NCBI GenBank assembly: GCA_963779055.1
Contig: CAVZWN010000004.1
Span: 1,096,099 to 1,160,098 of the forward strand
Source of the DNA: Sulfurimicrobium sp963779055
GTDB lineage: Bacteria > Pseudomonadota > Gammaproteobacteria > Burkholderiales > Sulfuricellaceae
DNA: 64,000 nucleotides
Direction: 5' to 3'
Below are positions 1 to 8,968 of this stretch, piece after piece. Under the pieces are notes generated by a model. That model was not told the origin of the DNA. It did not search any database and was given only the letters and a program-made list of their open reading frames with translations. Numbering within the stretch: position 1 is the first letter of the stretch; each line of letters opens with the position of its first letter. Both the position numbers and the translations under genes were made by a program.

Positions 1-104
1 GGGCGACATTGTGACATAGGGCCATGTTTCCGGTAAGGTGACGGGCTTTACAGGCGCATCCGGCAAATACTGCCCCGCCGTGCATGAAGCTCTCAGGATA
101 AAGA

Positions 105-1344
105 ATGTTCCGCGAAGTCATCTTCAATCGCCGCATGCTGATCTGCATTTTCACCGGCTTCAGTTCCGGCCTGCCGCTCTACATCCTGATCAGCCTGCTG
201 CCCGCCTGGCTGCGCTCCGAGCAGGTGGATCTCAAGGCCATCGGCCTGTTCGCCCTGATCCAGTTGCCTTTTACCTGGAAATTTCTCTGGTCGCCGCTCA
301 TGGACCGCTTTGCCTGGCCGATGCTGGGGCGGCGGCGGGGCTGGATTTTATTGACCCAGGTGGCGCTGTTGCTGTCGCTCCCGCTGTTCGGCTGGCTCAA
401 TCCTGCGCTTGATATCTGGACCATCGCCTATCTGGCTGCTGCGGTAGCCTTCTTCTCCGCCTCGCAGGACGTGGTGCTGGATGCGTTCCGGCGCGAAATT
501 CTGTTCGACATCGAACTGGGCCTGGGCAATGCCATCCATGTCAACGCCTACCGTATCGCCAGCCTGATTCCCGGTTCGCTGTCCCTGATCCTGGCCGATC
601 ATCCTGCCCTGGAGCAGCGTGTTTCTGATTACGGCCCTGTTCATGCTGCCCGGCATCGCCATGACCCTGCTGGTCGCCGAACCCGAACGGGTCCAGGGTG
701 CGCCACGTACTTTGCGGGAAGCCGTGGTGGAACCCTTCCACGAATTCATCACCCGCTCAGGCTGGCGACAGGCCATGCTGGTCCTTGCCTTCATCTTCTT
801 CTACAAGCTCGGCGACAGCATGGCGACCGCGCTGGCAACGCCGTTTTACCTCGACATGGGATTCAGCAAGACGGAAATCGGCCTGGTGGCCAAGCACGCG
901 GGGCTGTGGCCCGCCATCATCGGCGGCCTGCTGGGCGGAGTGTGGATGATCAAGTTGGGCATCAATCGCGCCCTGTGGCTGTTCGGCGTGGTGCAGGCCG
1001 TATCCATCCTCGGCTTTGCCCTGCTGGCCAGCAACGGCCACGATCTGGCGCTGCTGGCCGGCGTGATCGGCTTCGAGGCGCTGGGCGTGGGGCTGGGCAC
1101 CACGGCTTTCGTCGCCTTCATCGCCCGCACCACCCATCCACTCTACACTGCCACCCAGTTCGCCCTGTTCACCAGCCTGATGGCGGTACCGCGTACCCTG
1201 TTCAACTCCGCCACCGGCTATCTGGTGGAGCAAATGGGGTGGGTCAATTTCTTCCTGCTATGTACCGCGCTGGCGCTTCCCGGCATGCTGTTGCTGTTCA
1301 AGGTCGCGCCATGGAATGAAGAGGGTCAAACTGTTTCATCGTAA
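105..1344 (+). CDS. ampG: AmpG-like MFS muropeptide/sugar permease, frameshifted
   Basis: Inner-membrane major facilitator protein resembling AmpG, which imports cell-wall muropeptides for recycling. The N-terminus (MFREVIFNRRMLICIFTGFS, then GLPLYILISLLPAWL) is typical of the family, with the MFS loop signature PLMDRF...GRRRGW near residues 65-80 and about 12 hydrophobic segments over the whole length. The frame breaks after codon 600-602: one extra C near 603 must be skipped to continue as LPWSSVFLITALFMLPG. With it removed the protein is 412 residues, close to normal length. A weak Shine-Dalgarno (cagga) precedes the ATG. The 3' end overlaps the convergent xth gene by 19 bases. The family call is good; the exact substrate is inferred. 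Confidence 0.75.
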
Positions 1345-2109
1345 TCAATGTTCAACGGTGCGTGGTCGGAAAAACGTTCGTCCTTGTAGACGGCCGCCCG
1401 CGTTGCTTTTCCGGCCACACCCGGGGTGGCGATCTGGTAGTCGATACGCCAGCCCACGTTCTTGGCCCAGGCCTGGCCGCGATTCGACCACCAGGTATAG
1501 GCCTCGCCAGTCGCCTCGGGATGCAGGCGGCGATACACGTCCACCCAGCCCACCTCGTCAAAAACATGGCTCAGCCAGGCACGCTCCTCGGGCAGGAAGC
1601 CGGAATTTTTCTGGTTGGATTTCCAGTTTTTCAGATCGATTTCCTTGTGCGCGATGTTCCAGTCGCCGCACAGGATCACCTCGCGCCCGCTGGCCCGAAG
1701 CTCGCGCAGATGCGGCAGGAAGCGTTCGAGAAAATAGAATTTCACCTGCTGGCGCTCTTCCGAACTGGAGCCGGAAGGCAGGTAGAGCGAGATCACCGAC
1801 AGATTGCCGAAATCCGCCTGCAGATAACGCCCCTCGGCGTCGATATCGGCGATGCCCAAGCCCTTCGACGATCGAATCCGGCTTGCGTCTGGAATAGATG
1901 CCTACCCCGCTGTAACCCTTCTTTTCGGCATAGTGAAAACAGCCGTGATAGCCCTCCGGATTCAGCATTTCCGGCTTCATATCGGCGGCCTGGGCCTTGA
2001 GTTCCTGGACGCAGATCACGTCCGCGTCCTGTTTTGCCATCCAGGCAAAAAACCCCTTGCTGGCCGCAGAGCGAATGCCATTGAGATTTGCAGATATAAT
2101 ACGCAACAT
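1326..2109 (-). CDS. xth: Exodeoxyribonuclease III, frameshifted
   Basis: Exonuclease III / AP endonuclease of base-excision repair. It starts MLRIISANLNGIRSA and carries the metal-binding glutamate in ICVQELKAQ, the LCGDWNIAHKEIDLKN segment, and the C-terminal SDHAPLNIDYD with the catalytic Asp-His. The reading frame is broken once: one extra base near 1854 must be skipped to join ...DSIVEGLG to IADIDAEGRYLQADF. The repaired protein is 260 residues, as expected for the family. It is divergent from pyrE and overlaps the 3' end of the ampG-like gene by 19 bases. Product identity is firm; the break is probably a sequence error because both sides are perfectly conserved. Confidence 0.88.
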
Positions 2110-2131
2110 TAACCTTTCAATTCAGATTGAA
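2095..2131 (+). promoter_or_regulatory. Putative pyrE promoter and palindrome next to the start codon
   Basis: A perfect TATAAT lies at 2095-2100 and would start a transcript about 27 bases before the pyrE ATG; no good -35 box is visible at the right spacing. A perfect palindrome TTCAAT-TCAG-ATTGAA (2116-2131) ends two bases before the ATG, where a Shine-Dalgarno should be; no SD is seen. The -10 lies within the 5' end of the divergent xth gene. It may be an operator or a small hairpin controlling initiation; function is inferred. Confidence 0.35.
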
Positions 2132-2133
2132 TC

Positions 2134-2775
2134 ATGACCGATTTCAGACAGGATTTCATCGACTTCGCCATCCAGCGCAAGGTGCTGTGCTTCGGCGAAT
2201 TCAAGACCAAGGCGGGGCGGCTTTCACCCTATTTTTTCAACGCCGGCCTGTTCAACGACGGCGTGGCCCTGCAGAAACTCGGGCAATTTTACGCCAAAGC
2301 CATCCTCGCTGCCGGTCTGGATTTCGACATGCTGTTCGGCCCGGCCTACAAGGGCATTCCGCTGGCAGCCGCGGTCGCCATCGCCCTGGCCGAACAGGGG
2401 CGCAACGTGCCCTACTGCTTCAACCGCAAGGAAGCCAAGGACCATGGCGAAGGCGGCACACTGATCGGCGCGCCCTTGCAGGGCAAGGTGCTGATCGTCG
2501 ACGATGTCATTTCCGCCGGCACCTCGGTGCGCGAGTCGGTGGACCTGATTCGCAGCCACGGTGCCCGGCCCTGCGGCGTGGCCATCGCGCTGGACCGCAT
2601 GGAACGCGGCACGGGAGCACTTTCTGCCGTCCAGGAAGTCAGCCAGAGTTATGATATACCCGTTATCAGTATTGCCGACCTCGACAGCCTGACCGGCTAT
2701 TTGCAGCATCACCCGGAAATGGCGCTGCACCAGAACGCAGTGGCAGCATACCGCGATCAATATGGCGTGAAATAA
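2134..2775 (+). CDS. pyrE: Orotate phosphoribosyltransferase
   Basis: Converts orotate and PRPP to orotidine 5'-phosphate in de novo pyrimidine synthesis; cytoplasmic dimer. The PRPP-binding signature VLIVDDVISAGTSVRES is present around residues 119-135, the catalytic-loop region KDHGEGG near residue 105, and GPAYKGIPLAAA near residue 70. At 213 residues it has the usual length. The start ATG has no clear Shine-Dalgarno but the N-terminus MTDFRQDFIDFAIQRKVLCFGEFKTK aligns with the family as I know it. It is divergent from xth and followed 14 bases later by the DUF4124 gene, so the two may be co-transcribed. Confidence 0.95.
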   Translation: MTDFRQDFIDFAIQRKVLCFGEFKTKAGRLSPYFFNAGLFNDGVALQKLGQFYAKAILAAGLDFDMLFGPAYKGIPLAAAVAIALAEQGRNVPYCFNRKEAKDHGEGGTLIGAPLQGKVLIVDDVISAGTSVRESVDLIRSHGARPCGVAIALDRMERGTGALSAVQEVSQSYDIPVISIADLDSLTGYLQHHPEMALHQNAVAAYRDQYGVK

Positions 2776-2789
2776 GGAGATCCCCCCCT

Positions 2790-3444
2790 GTGAAGACTTT
2801 ACTCATTCTTATCGCAGCAGCGCTCAGCGCCAGTGCAGCACAAGCCGCCCCCCTGAAAAAATGTGTGGACGACAAGGGCCGCACCTATTACGGCGATTCG
2901 ATCCCGCCCGAAGTGGCAGCCAAATGCCGCTCATCCAGCGAAATGACATCCAGAGGCATGGAAAAAAAGAAAACGACCTATCTGACGGAGGAGGAACGTC
3001 TGGCCCAGGCAGATGAGGCAGAAAAAAAGGAGGATGACGAGCAAAAATCCATAGAGCAGAAACGCCGTGACAAGGCACTGCTGCTCAGCTACGCCGATGA
3101 AAAGGAAATTGACCTGGCGCGCGACCGCAACCTGGTCGCCACCCAGGCCCAGATCGATGGCACCCTGTTGCGCATCAAATCAGTGCAGGGGCGCCTGGAT
3201 GGATTGAACAAACAAAGCGACGGGTATATCAAAAGAAAGCAAGCCATCCCGGCAGACCTGAAATCAGAAATCACCCAGACCGAAGCGGAAATCGGGAAAC
3301 TTCCAGGACAGCATGGCCAAATCAAGGCAGGAGCTTGAAGCCATCAAGAAACGCTTTGAAGATGACAAAAAACGTTTTCGCGAACTGAAAGGGCTGCCGC
3401 CCGCCGCACCTCGAACGCAGGCGCCGGTTAAAACCCCGCAATAG
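2790..3444 (+). CDS. DUF4124-type exported coiled-coil protein, frameshifted
   Basis: Small exported protein of unknown function. A signal peptide (about residues 1-20, ending ASAAQAA) is followed by a short domain with KKCVDDKGRTYYGDSIPPE, which is the DUF4124 pattern (aromatic YYGD core, often next to Lys/Cys). The rest is a highly charged helix rich in Lys, Glu and Gln, probably coiled coil. An extra C near 3303 shifts the frame; once skipped the protein continues as QDSMAKSRQELEAIKKRFED and ends with a proline-rich tail at 3444 (217 residues). A clear ribosome site (aaggag) stands before the start (GTG). Role unknown; betaproteobacteria have many such proteins. Confidence 0.6.
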
Positions 3445-3454
3445 GGCAATACAA

Positions 3455-3488
3455 AAACAAAAGGGCGCCGCAGGGCGCCCTTTTGTTT
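3455..3488. terminator. Bidirectional intrinsic terminator between the DUF4124 gene and gatB
   Basis: A perfect 15-bp stem (AAACAAAAGGGCGCC / GGCGCCCTTTTGTTT) with a GCAG loop. It has A-runs before and T-runs after the GC core on both strands, so it can stop both the plus-strand DUF4124 transcript and the minus-strand gatCAB transcript. Confidence 0.9.
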
Positions 3489-3504
3489 TCCGGCATCTGT
3501 TTTT

Positions 3505-4958
3505 TCAGCCCGCCAGCTTCTGCTTCAGAATCTCGTTCAGCTGCGCCGGATTGGCCTTGCCCTTGCTGGCCTTCATCGCCTGGCCGACAAAAAAGCCAAA
3601 CAGTTTGTCCTTGCCGGAACGATATTCGGCCAGCTGCCCCGGGTTGGCGGCGATGATTTCATCGATGATCTTCTCAATCGCGCCGCTGTCGGAAACCTGC
3701 CTCAGTCCTTTAGCCTCGATGACGGCATCCGCCTCGCCCTCGCCATTCCACATCGCAGCAAACACTTCCTTGGCAATTTTCCCGGAAATGGTGTTGTCCT
3801 GGATGCGCTTCAGCAGGCCAGCCAGCTGGGTGCTGGAGATGGGGCTATCGGCGATGTCTTTTCCTTCCTTGTTGAGTGCGGCGGACAGGTCGCCCATGAT
3901 CCAGTTGGCGGCCAGTTTGGCTTCGCCACCCATTGCCCTGGCCGTCGCCTCGAAGTAATCCGCCAGTTCACGCGCTGAGGTCAGTACCCCGGCATCATAG
4001 GCCGGCAGGCTGTATTCGCTGATGAAGCGCTCGCGTTTGGCTTGCGGCAATTCCGGCAGCTTGCTGCGCACTTCCTCGATATAGGCATCGCTCACCATCA
4101 GCGGCAGCAGATCCGGATCGGGGAAATAGCGATAATCGTTGGCCTCTTCCTTGGAACGCATGGAGCGGGTCTCGTCGCGGTCCGGGTCGTAGAGGCGGGT
4201 TTCCTGCACCACCCGGCCGCCGTCCTCGATCAGTTCGATCTGGCGCCGGATTTCGTATTCGATGGCCTTTTCCAGAAACTTGAAGGAGTTGAGGTTCTTG
4301 ATCTCGCAGCGCGTCCCCAGTTTGTCCGTGCCCTTGATACGCACCGAGACGTTAGCATCGCAGCGGAACGAGCCTTCCTGCATGTTGCCGTCGCAGATGC
4401 CGATCCAGCGCACCAGCGAATGCAGTGCCTTGGCATAGGCCACGGCTTCGGCGCTGCTGCTCATGTCAGGTTCGGTAACGATCTCGATCAGCGGCGTACC
4501 GGCACGATTGAGGTCGATGCCGGTCATGCCGTGGAAATCCTCATGCAGCGACTTTCCGGCATCCTCTTCCATATGGGCGCGGGTAATGCGGATGTCTTTC
4601 TCGTAACTCTGCCCTGAGCCTGCGAAGGGACCTGAATGCGCAAGGTCCCGCCTTCGGCCACGATAGGCAGTTCGAGCTGGGTGGTCTGGTAGCCCTTGGG
4701 CAGATCCGGATAGAAATAATTCTTGCGCTCAAAAACGGATTTGCGATTGATGCGCGCACCGACGGACAAACCGAACCTGACCGCTTTTTCTGCCGCCACA
4801 CGGTTGAACACCGGCAGCACGCCCGGCAAGGCCAGATCGACAGCGCAGGCCTGGGTATTGGGCTCGGCGCCATAGGCGGTGGCCGCACCGGAAAAAATCT
4901 TGGTGACAGTATTCAACTGGGCATGCGTTTCCAGCCCGATCACGACTTCCCACTGCAT
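3505..4958 (-). CDS. gatB: Aspartyl/glutamyl-tRNA amidotransferase subunit B, frameshifted
   Basis: GatB activates misacylated Glu-tRNA(Gln)/Asp-tRNA(Asn) and receives ammonia from GatA. Signature segments are WEVVIGLETHAQLNT at the N-terminus, FYPDLPKGYQ near residue 90, HMEEDAGKSLHEDF, and the tRNA-binding C-terminal YqeY-like domain ending LNEILKQKLAG. The frame is broken between 4622 and 4623: adding one base there restores RIQVPSTGSGQ-YEKDIRITRAHMEED and a 484-residue protein of normal size. Start ATG at 4958 has an upstream TAGGAA Shine-Dalgarno. It is third in the minus-strand operon gatC-gatA-gatB, separated from gatA by a tandem-heptamer hairpin, and ends at a strong terminator. Confidence 0.92.
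4611..4629. repeat. REP-like motif embedded in gatB
   Basis: On the minus strand this reads CCCTTCG-CAGGCTCAGGGC. It is one base short of CCCTTCGACAGGCTCAGGGC, a motif I recall as part of a widely dispersed intergenic repeat in environmental proteobacteria. Restoring the missing A also restores the gatB frame (encoding PSTGSGQ), so the two observations support each other. Resemblance is from memory and was not searched. Confidence 0.4.
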
Positions 4959-4969
4959 ATTAATTTCCT

Positions 4970-5040
4970 AGTGATGAGTGATGAGTGATGGGTGATGAAA
5001 GAGCCTTTTTCTCATTGCTCATTACCCATTACTCCTCACC
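4970..5040. repeat. Tandem-heptamer hairpin at the gatA/gatB junction
   Basis: Left arm 4971-4998 is four tandem heptamers (GTGATGA, GTGATGA, GTGATGG, GTGATGA). The right arm 5011-5040, read on the other strand, is AGTAATG, GGTAATG, AGCAATG units. The arms are imperfect inverted repeats around a GAGCCTTTTT loop. The gatA stop codon (5029-5031) lies inside the right arm; gatB starts 12 bases beyond the left arm. Confidence 0.8.
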
Positions 5041-6492
5041 ATGAAGCGGCGGCAGCCGCGTATGCCAATCCGTCGCCAACTGGTACTGGTGCGCGACATT
5101 CAGCATTCTGGCTTCGGCAAAATAGTTACCGACGATCTGCAACCCCACCGGCAGGCCAGTGTCCCCGAAGCCGCACGGCACCGACATGCCGGGCAGGCCC
5201 GCCAGATTCACGGCAATGGTGTAGATGTCCGAAAGATACATGGAAACCGGGTCGTCGCTCTTCTCGCCCAGCTTGAACGCGGTGGTCGGCGCGGTTGGCC
5301 CCATGATCACATCGCACTGCCGGAAAGCCGCCTCGAAATCCTGTGCGATCAGGCGGCGCAGCTTCTGCGCCTGAATGTAATAGGCATCGTAATAACCGGC
5401 GGACAGCACATAAGTGCCGATCATGATGCGCCGCTTGACCTCGGCGCCGAAGCCCTGGGCGCGGGTTTTCTGGTACATGTCCGTCAGGTCGCCATATTCC
5501 GGTGCACGGTAGCCGTAACGCACGCCGTCGTAGCGCGCCAGATTGGAACTCGCCTCGGCCGGGGCCAGCACGTAGTAAACCGGTATCGAGAGGCGGGTGT
5601 TGGGCAGACTGATTTCGACCGTCTCGGCGCCAAGCTTGCGGTATTCGGCGATAGCCGCTTCCACTGCTCTGGCCACGTCGGCAGACAGGCCTTCCGCAAA
5701 ATACTCCTTGGGCAGACCAATTTTCAAGCCTTTAAGCGGCTGATTCAGGTCGCGGGTGTAATCTTCTTTTTCCCGTTCCAGGCTGGTGGAGTCGCGGCTG
5801 TCGAAACCGGCCATGACATTCATCATCAGGGCGCAATCTTCGGCGCTCCTGGCCATGGGTCCGGCCTGATCGAGCGAGGAGGCGAAAGCAATCATGCCGT
5901 AGCGCGACACCGTGCCATAGGTCGGCTTGAGGCCGGTGATTCCTACCAGCGCCGCAGGCTGGCGGATGGAGCCGCCGGTATCCGTGCCAGTCGCCGCGGG
6001 GCACAGACGCGCCGCCACCGCCGCAGCAGAACCGCCGGAACTGCCGCCGGGAACCCGGTTCACATCCCATGGATTTTTAACCTTGCCGAAAAAGGAGGTC
6101 TCGTTGCTTGACCCCATGGCAAATTCGTCCATGTTGGTCTTGCCCAGGTTCACTGCCCCGGCGCGATTGAACTGCTCGATCACATGGGCATCGTAAGGCG
6201 CGGAAAAATTAGCCAGCATTTTCGAACCGCAGGTGGACAGCCAGTCCTGCGCGCAGAAAATATCTTTCTGCGCAAAAGGAATGCCGGTCAGCATATCGGT
6301 CTTGCCTGCCGCGATGCGCTCATCCGCAGCGCGCGCCTGGGCCAGGCTTTTTTCCGCGTCAACGGTGATGAAGGCATTGAGCGCAGGATTCAGCTCATCA
6401 ATACGTTTCAGGAAGGTTTGTGTCAGCTCGACACTGGAAACTTTCTTCGCGGCCAGCAGGCCGGATAACTCTTTCAGACTTGCATTTAACAT
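5029..6492 (-). CDS. gatA: Aspartyl/glutamyl-tRNA amidotransferase subunit A
   Basis: Amidase-signature subunit that hydrolyses glutamine and channels ammonia to GatB. The Ser-cisSer-Lys triad is visible: Lys76 in IPFAQKDIFC, then GGSSGGSAAAVAARL and the nucleophile region TDTGGSIRQPAAL. It has 487 residues from the chosen ATG at 6492, which has a GGAAG Shine-Dalgarno and yields the expected MLNASLKELSGLL start. The frame stays open upstream for 21 more codons, but that extension is entirely the arm of the heptamer hairpin (MGDGKPGHHYPSPIPHYRKK) and is probably not native. The stop codon TAA is supplied by the next hairpin. Confidence 0.95.
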   Translation of the reverse strand: MLNASLKELSGLLAAKKVSSVELTQTFLKRIDELNPALNAFITVDAEKSLAQARAADERIAAGKTDMLTGIPFAQKDIFCAQDWLSTCGSKMLANFSAPYDAHVIEQFNRAGAVNLGKTNMDEFAMGSSNETSFFGKVKNPWDVNRVPGGSSGGSAAAVAARLCPAATGTDTGGSIRQPAALVGITGLKPTYGTVSRYGMIAFASSLDQAGPMARSAEDCALMMNVMAGFDSRDSTSLEREKEDYTRDLNQPLKGLKIGLPKEYFAEGLSADVARAVEAAIAEYRKLGAETVEISLPNTRLSIPVYYVLAPAEASSNLARYDGVRYGYRAPEYGDLTDMYQKTRAQGFGAEVKRRIMIGTYVLSAGYYDAYYIQAQKLRRLIAQDFEAAFRQCDVIMGPTAPTTAFKLGEKSDDPVSMYLSDIYTIAVNLAGLPGMSVPCGFGDTGLPVGLQIVGNYFAEARMLNVAHQYQLATDWHTRLPPLHGEE

Positions 6493-6502
6493 TTTTTTCT
6501 TC

Positions 6503-6574
6503 CGGTAATGGGGAATGGGCGATGGGTAATGGTGGCCCGGCTTTCCATCACCCATTTCTCATCACACATCACTC
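6503..6574. repeat. Tandem-heptamer hairpin at the gatC/gatA junction
   Basis: Left arm 6503-6532 consists of GGTAATG, GGGAATG, GGCGATG, GGTAATG units; the right arm 6544-6574 is the imperfect inverse (TCATCAC, CCATTTC, TCATCAC type words). The gatC stop TGA (6569-6571) is inside the right arm. Reading on the minus strand, the arms are open in frame with gatA. Confidence 0.8.
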
Positions 6575-6856
6575 TATAACTTTGGGAACCAGGTACAGCC
6601 CTGCTTCCACCTGGGGCGCAACCGCCTGATAAGCTTCGCGGCGATCCGCTTCGCTGACCGCATCTTCGCGCAGACGCAACATCACGTCCTGAGCATGCGC
6701 CATGGGTTCGATGCCGCGGGTATCGACTGCCTGCATTTCCTCCACCAGCCCGAAAATGCTGGAAAGCTGCGCAAGATACGCCTCTGCCTCGCTTTCGCTG
6801 ACCTCGATACGGGCCAGATGCGCAATGCGTTTTACATCGTCCAGCGTCAATGACAT
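6569..6856 (-). CDS. gatC: Aspartyl/glutamyl-tRNA amidotransferase subunit C
   Basis: Small subunit that clamps GatA to GatB. It has 95 residues, with the typical MSLTLDDVKRIAHLARIEVS start, central FGLVEEMQAVDTRGIEPMAH and C-terminal end ...LYLVPKVIE. ATG at 6856 is preferred over an ATG three codons upstream because MSLT is the family-like start. First gene of the minus-strand gatCAB operon, divergent from mreB. Its last codons run into a heptamer hairpin which provides the TGA stop. Confidence 0.93.
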   Translation of the reverse strand: MSLTLDDVKRIAHLARIEVSESEAEAYLAQLSSIFGLVEEMQAVDTRGIEPMAHAQDVMLRLREDAVSEADRREAYQAVAPQVEAGLYLVPKVIE

Positions 6857-6951
6857 AAAATTCACCCTGGTGAAACTTAATTAAACGAGCTTAATAGGTT
6901 ATCATAATTCATTTTACCTAAGCACCTCTTAAAAGACCCGAGACACACTGT
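6857..6951. promoter_or_regulatory. Divergent gatC / mreB control region
   Basis: An A/T-rich 95-bp gap must hold the promoters for both the gatCAB operon and mreB. A CATAAT-like -10 candidate lies near 6903-6908 for mreB. No confident -35 box or operator palindrome was seen. Confidence 0.35.
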
Positions 6952-7995
6952 ATGTTTGGATTTCTACGCGGCTATTTCTCCACTGATCTGGCAATCGACC
7001 TGGGTACTGCCAACACCCTGATTTATGTGCGCGGCAAAGGCATCGTTCTGGATGAGCCTTCCGTGGTGGCCATTCGCCAGGAAGGCGGGCCGAGCGGCAA
7101 AAAAACCATCCAGGCCGTGGGCGCAGAGGCCAAGATGATGATCGGCCGCACTCCCGGCTCCATCACTGCCATTCGCCCGATGAAAGATGGCGTGATCGCC
7201 GACTTCACCATCACCGAACAGATGCTGAAGTACTTCATCAAAAAAATTCATGATTCACGCATGCTCTCCCCCAGTCCGCGCATCATCATCTGCGTACCCT
7301 GCGGTTCGACCCAGGTGGAACGCCGTGCCATCCGCGAATCCGCGATCGGCGCCGGTGCGCGCCAGGTGTATCTGATCGAGGAGCCCATGGCGGCCGCGAT
7401 CGGCGCCGACCTGCCTGTGGCCGAAGCCACCGGCTCCATGGTGGTGGACATCGGCGGCGGCACCACCGAAGTGGGCGTGATCTCTCTTGGCGGTGTGGTT
7501 TACGCCTCTTCCGTGCGTGTGGGCGGCGACAAGTTCGACGAGTCCATCATCAACTACATCCGCCGCAATTACGGCATGCTGATCGGCGATGCCACCGCTG
7601 AAATGATCAAGAAGGAAATCGGTTCCGCCTTCCCCGCTTCGGAAGTGCGCGAGATGGAAGTCAAGGGCCGCAATCTGGCGGAAGGCATTCCGCGCAGCTT
7701 CACCATTTCCAGCAACGAAGTACTGGAAGCACTTACCGACCCCCTCAACCAGATCGTCAGCGCAGTCAAACAGGCGCTCGAACAGACACCGCCTGAACTG
7801 GGCGCGGACATCGCCGACAAGGGCATGGTGCTGACCGGCGGCGGTGCGCTGCTGCGTGACCTCGACCGCCTGCTGATGGAAGAAACCGGCCTGCCGGTGG
7901 TGGTTGCCGAAGATCCGCTGACTTGCGTGGTACGCGGCTCCGGACGCGCGCTGGAAGAAATGGACAAGCTCGGCACCGTATTCACGAATGACTGA
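6952..7995 (+). CDS. mreB: Rod-shape-determining protein MreB
   Basis: Bacterial actin homologue that forms membrane-associated filaments guiding lateral wall synthesis. It has an actin-type ATPase fold: phosphate 1 motif DLAIDLGTANTLIY at residues 12-25, phosphate 2 VVDIGGGTTEVGVISLGG near residue 165, and adenosine motif GMVLTGGGALLRDL near residue 290. The MFGFLRGYFS amphipathic N-terminus fits membrane binding. Length 347 is standard. It heads the mreBCD-mrdA-rodA operon and is followed at its stop by a hairpin built of 7-base words before mreC. Confidence 0.97.
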   Translation: MFGFLRGYFSTDLAIDLGTANTLIYVRGKGIVLDEPSVVAIRQEGGPSGKKTIQAVGAEAKMMIGRTPGSITAIRPMKDGVIADFTITEQMLKYFIKKIHDSRMLSPSPRIIICVPCGSTQVERRAIRESAIGAGARQVYLIEEPMAAAIGADLPVAEATGSMVVDIGGGTTEVGVISLGGVVYASSVRVGGDKFDESIINYIRRNYGMLIGDATAEMIKKEIGSAFPASEVREMEVKGRNLAEGIPRSFTISSNEVLEALTDPLNQIVSAVKQALEQTPPELGADIADKGMVLTGGGALLRDLDRLLMEETGLPVVVAEDPLTCVVRGSGRALEEMDKLGTVFTND

Positions 7996-7999
7996 AAAT

Positions 8000-8072
8000 A
8001 GTTGTCGGCCATCAGTTGTCAGCCATCAGTAAGGTCCGTGGCATTGCTGAAAACTGACGGCTGATCACTGTC
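8000..8072. repeat. Tandem-heptamer hairpin at the mreB/mreC junction
   Basis: The left arm (8000-8030) repeats a 14-mer made of two heptamers, AGTTGTC-RGCCATC, twice. The right arm (8047-8072) inverted reads CAGTGAT, CAGCCGT, CAGTTTT. About 15 of 20 positions pair between the best segments. Same architecture as the other junction hairpins here but with a different word. It begins five bases after the mreB stop and ends seven bases before the mreC ATG. Confidence 0.7.
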
Positions 8073-8079
8073 AATTTCA

Positions 8080-8967
8080 ATGGACCACGAACCTTTTTTC
8101 AAGCGCGGCCCCAGCCCTGTCGCCCGCCTCGCGTTTTTCGGGCTGCTGTCCATTATCCTGATGGTCACCGACGCCCGCTTTGACCAGCTTGCCCTGCTGC
8201 GCCAGGGCGTTGGACTGGTGCTTCATCCGCTGCAGCAGATCGCCAATAGCCCGCTTATCCTGTCCCGCCGCGCCAGCGAGTTTTTTGTCACGCAGAACCA
8301 GCTTGCAGCCGAAAACACCCGCTTGCGGCAACAACAGCTCGGCAACGCCATGCAATTGCAGCGCAGCCAGTCGCTGGAAGCCGAAAACGCCCATCTGCGC
8401 CGCCTGCTCTCAACCCGTGAGAATTTTATCCATCACGCCACCACGGTCGATGTGATGAACGCTGGCCGCGACCCCTTCAGTCGCAGAATCATTGTAGACA
8501 AGGGCAGCTCCGGCGGGATTCTGGCTGGCCAGGCTGCGATCGACGACCGGGGTCTGGTGGGCCAGATCACGCGGGTGCAGCTGCTGAGCAGCGAAATCAC
8601 CCTGATCACCGACAAGGGCCAGGCCGTACCGGTAGAGGTTGTGCGCAACGGCCTGCGCGCCATCGCCTTTGGCCACGGCCAGGACAATGCGCTGGAACTG
8701 GCCTTCATGCCGGTCAACATGGATATTCAGAACGGCGATCAGCTCATCACTTCCGGCATCGATGGCACTTATCCTCGCGGCGTACCTGTCGCGGTAGTCA
8801 GCAAAATCGAGCGCAATGCAGGCTACCCCTTCGCAAAAATCACCTGCACGCCGAGCGCCGGCATGGATCGCTACCGCAGCCTGCTGATCATCTCCGTGGG
8901 CGAATCCCCACAGCCACCGGCCCAGGCATTGGCCCCGGCGAAAAAAAATGGCAAGGAGGCAAAGTAA
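8080..8967 (+). CDS. mreC: Rod-shape-determining protein MreC
   Basis: Periplasmic scaffold protein, anchored by one N-terminal transmembrane helix (about residues 18-38), that links MreB/MreD with PBP2. A coiled coil (QLAAENTRLRQQQLG, then SLEAENAHLRRLL) follows at about residues 70-110, then the two β-barrel domains typical of MreC with GGILAGQAAIDDRGLVGQ near residue 145 and GDQLITSGIDGTYPRGVPV near residue 225. It has 295 residues. No strong Shine-Dalgarno is seen, as a heptamer hairpin occupies the leader up to seven bases before the ATG; translation may depend on that structure. Next gene mreD starts one base after its stop. Confidence 0.93.
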   Translation: MDHEPFFKRGPSPVARLAFFGLLSIILMVTDARFDQLALLRQGVGLVLHPLQQIANSPLILSRRASEFFVTQNQLAAENTRLRQQQLGNAMQLQRSQSLEAENAHLRRLLSTRENFIHHATTVDVMNAGRDPFSRRIIVDKGSSGGILAGQAAIDDRGLVGQITRVQLLSSEITLITDKGQAVPVEVVRNGLRAIAFGHGQDNALELAFMPVNMDIQNGDQLITSGIDGTYPRGVPVAVVSKIERNAGYPFAKITCTPSAGMDRYRSLLIISVGESPQPPAQALAPAKKNGKEAK

Positions 8968-8968
8968 C

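Noticed and set aside
105..4958. Treating ampG, xth and gatB as decaying pseudogenes
   Set aside because: Each has only one single-base break with full conservation on both sides; gatB is needed for tRNA charging, so decay is unlikely.
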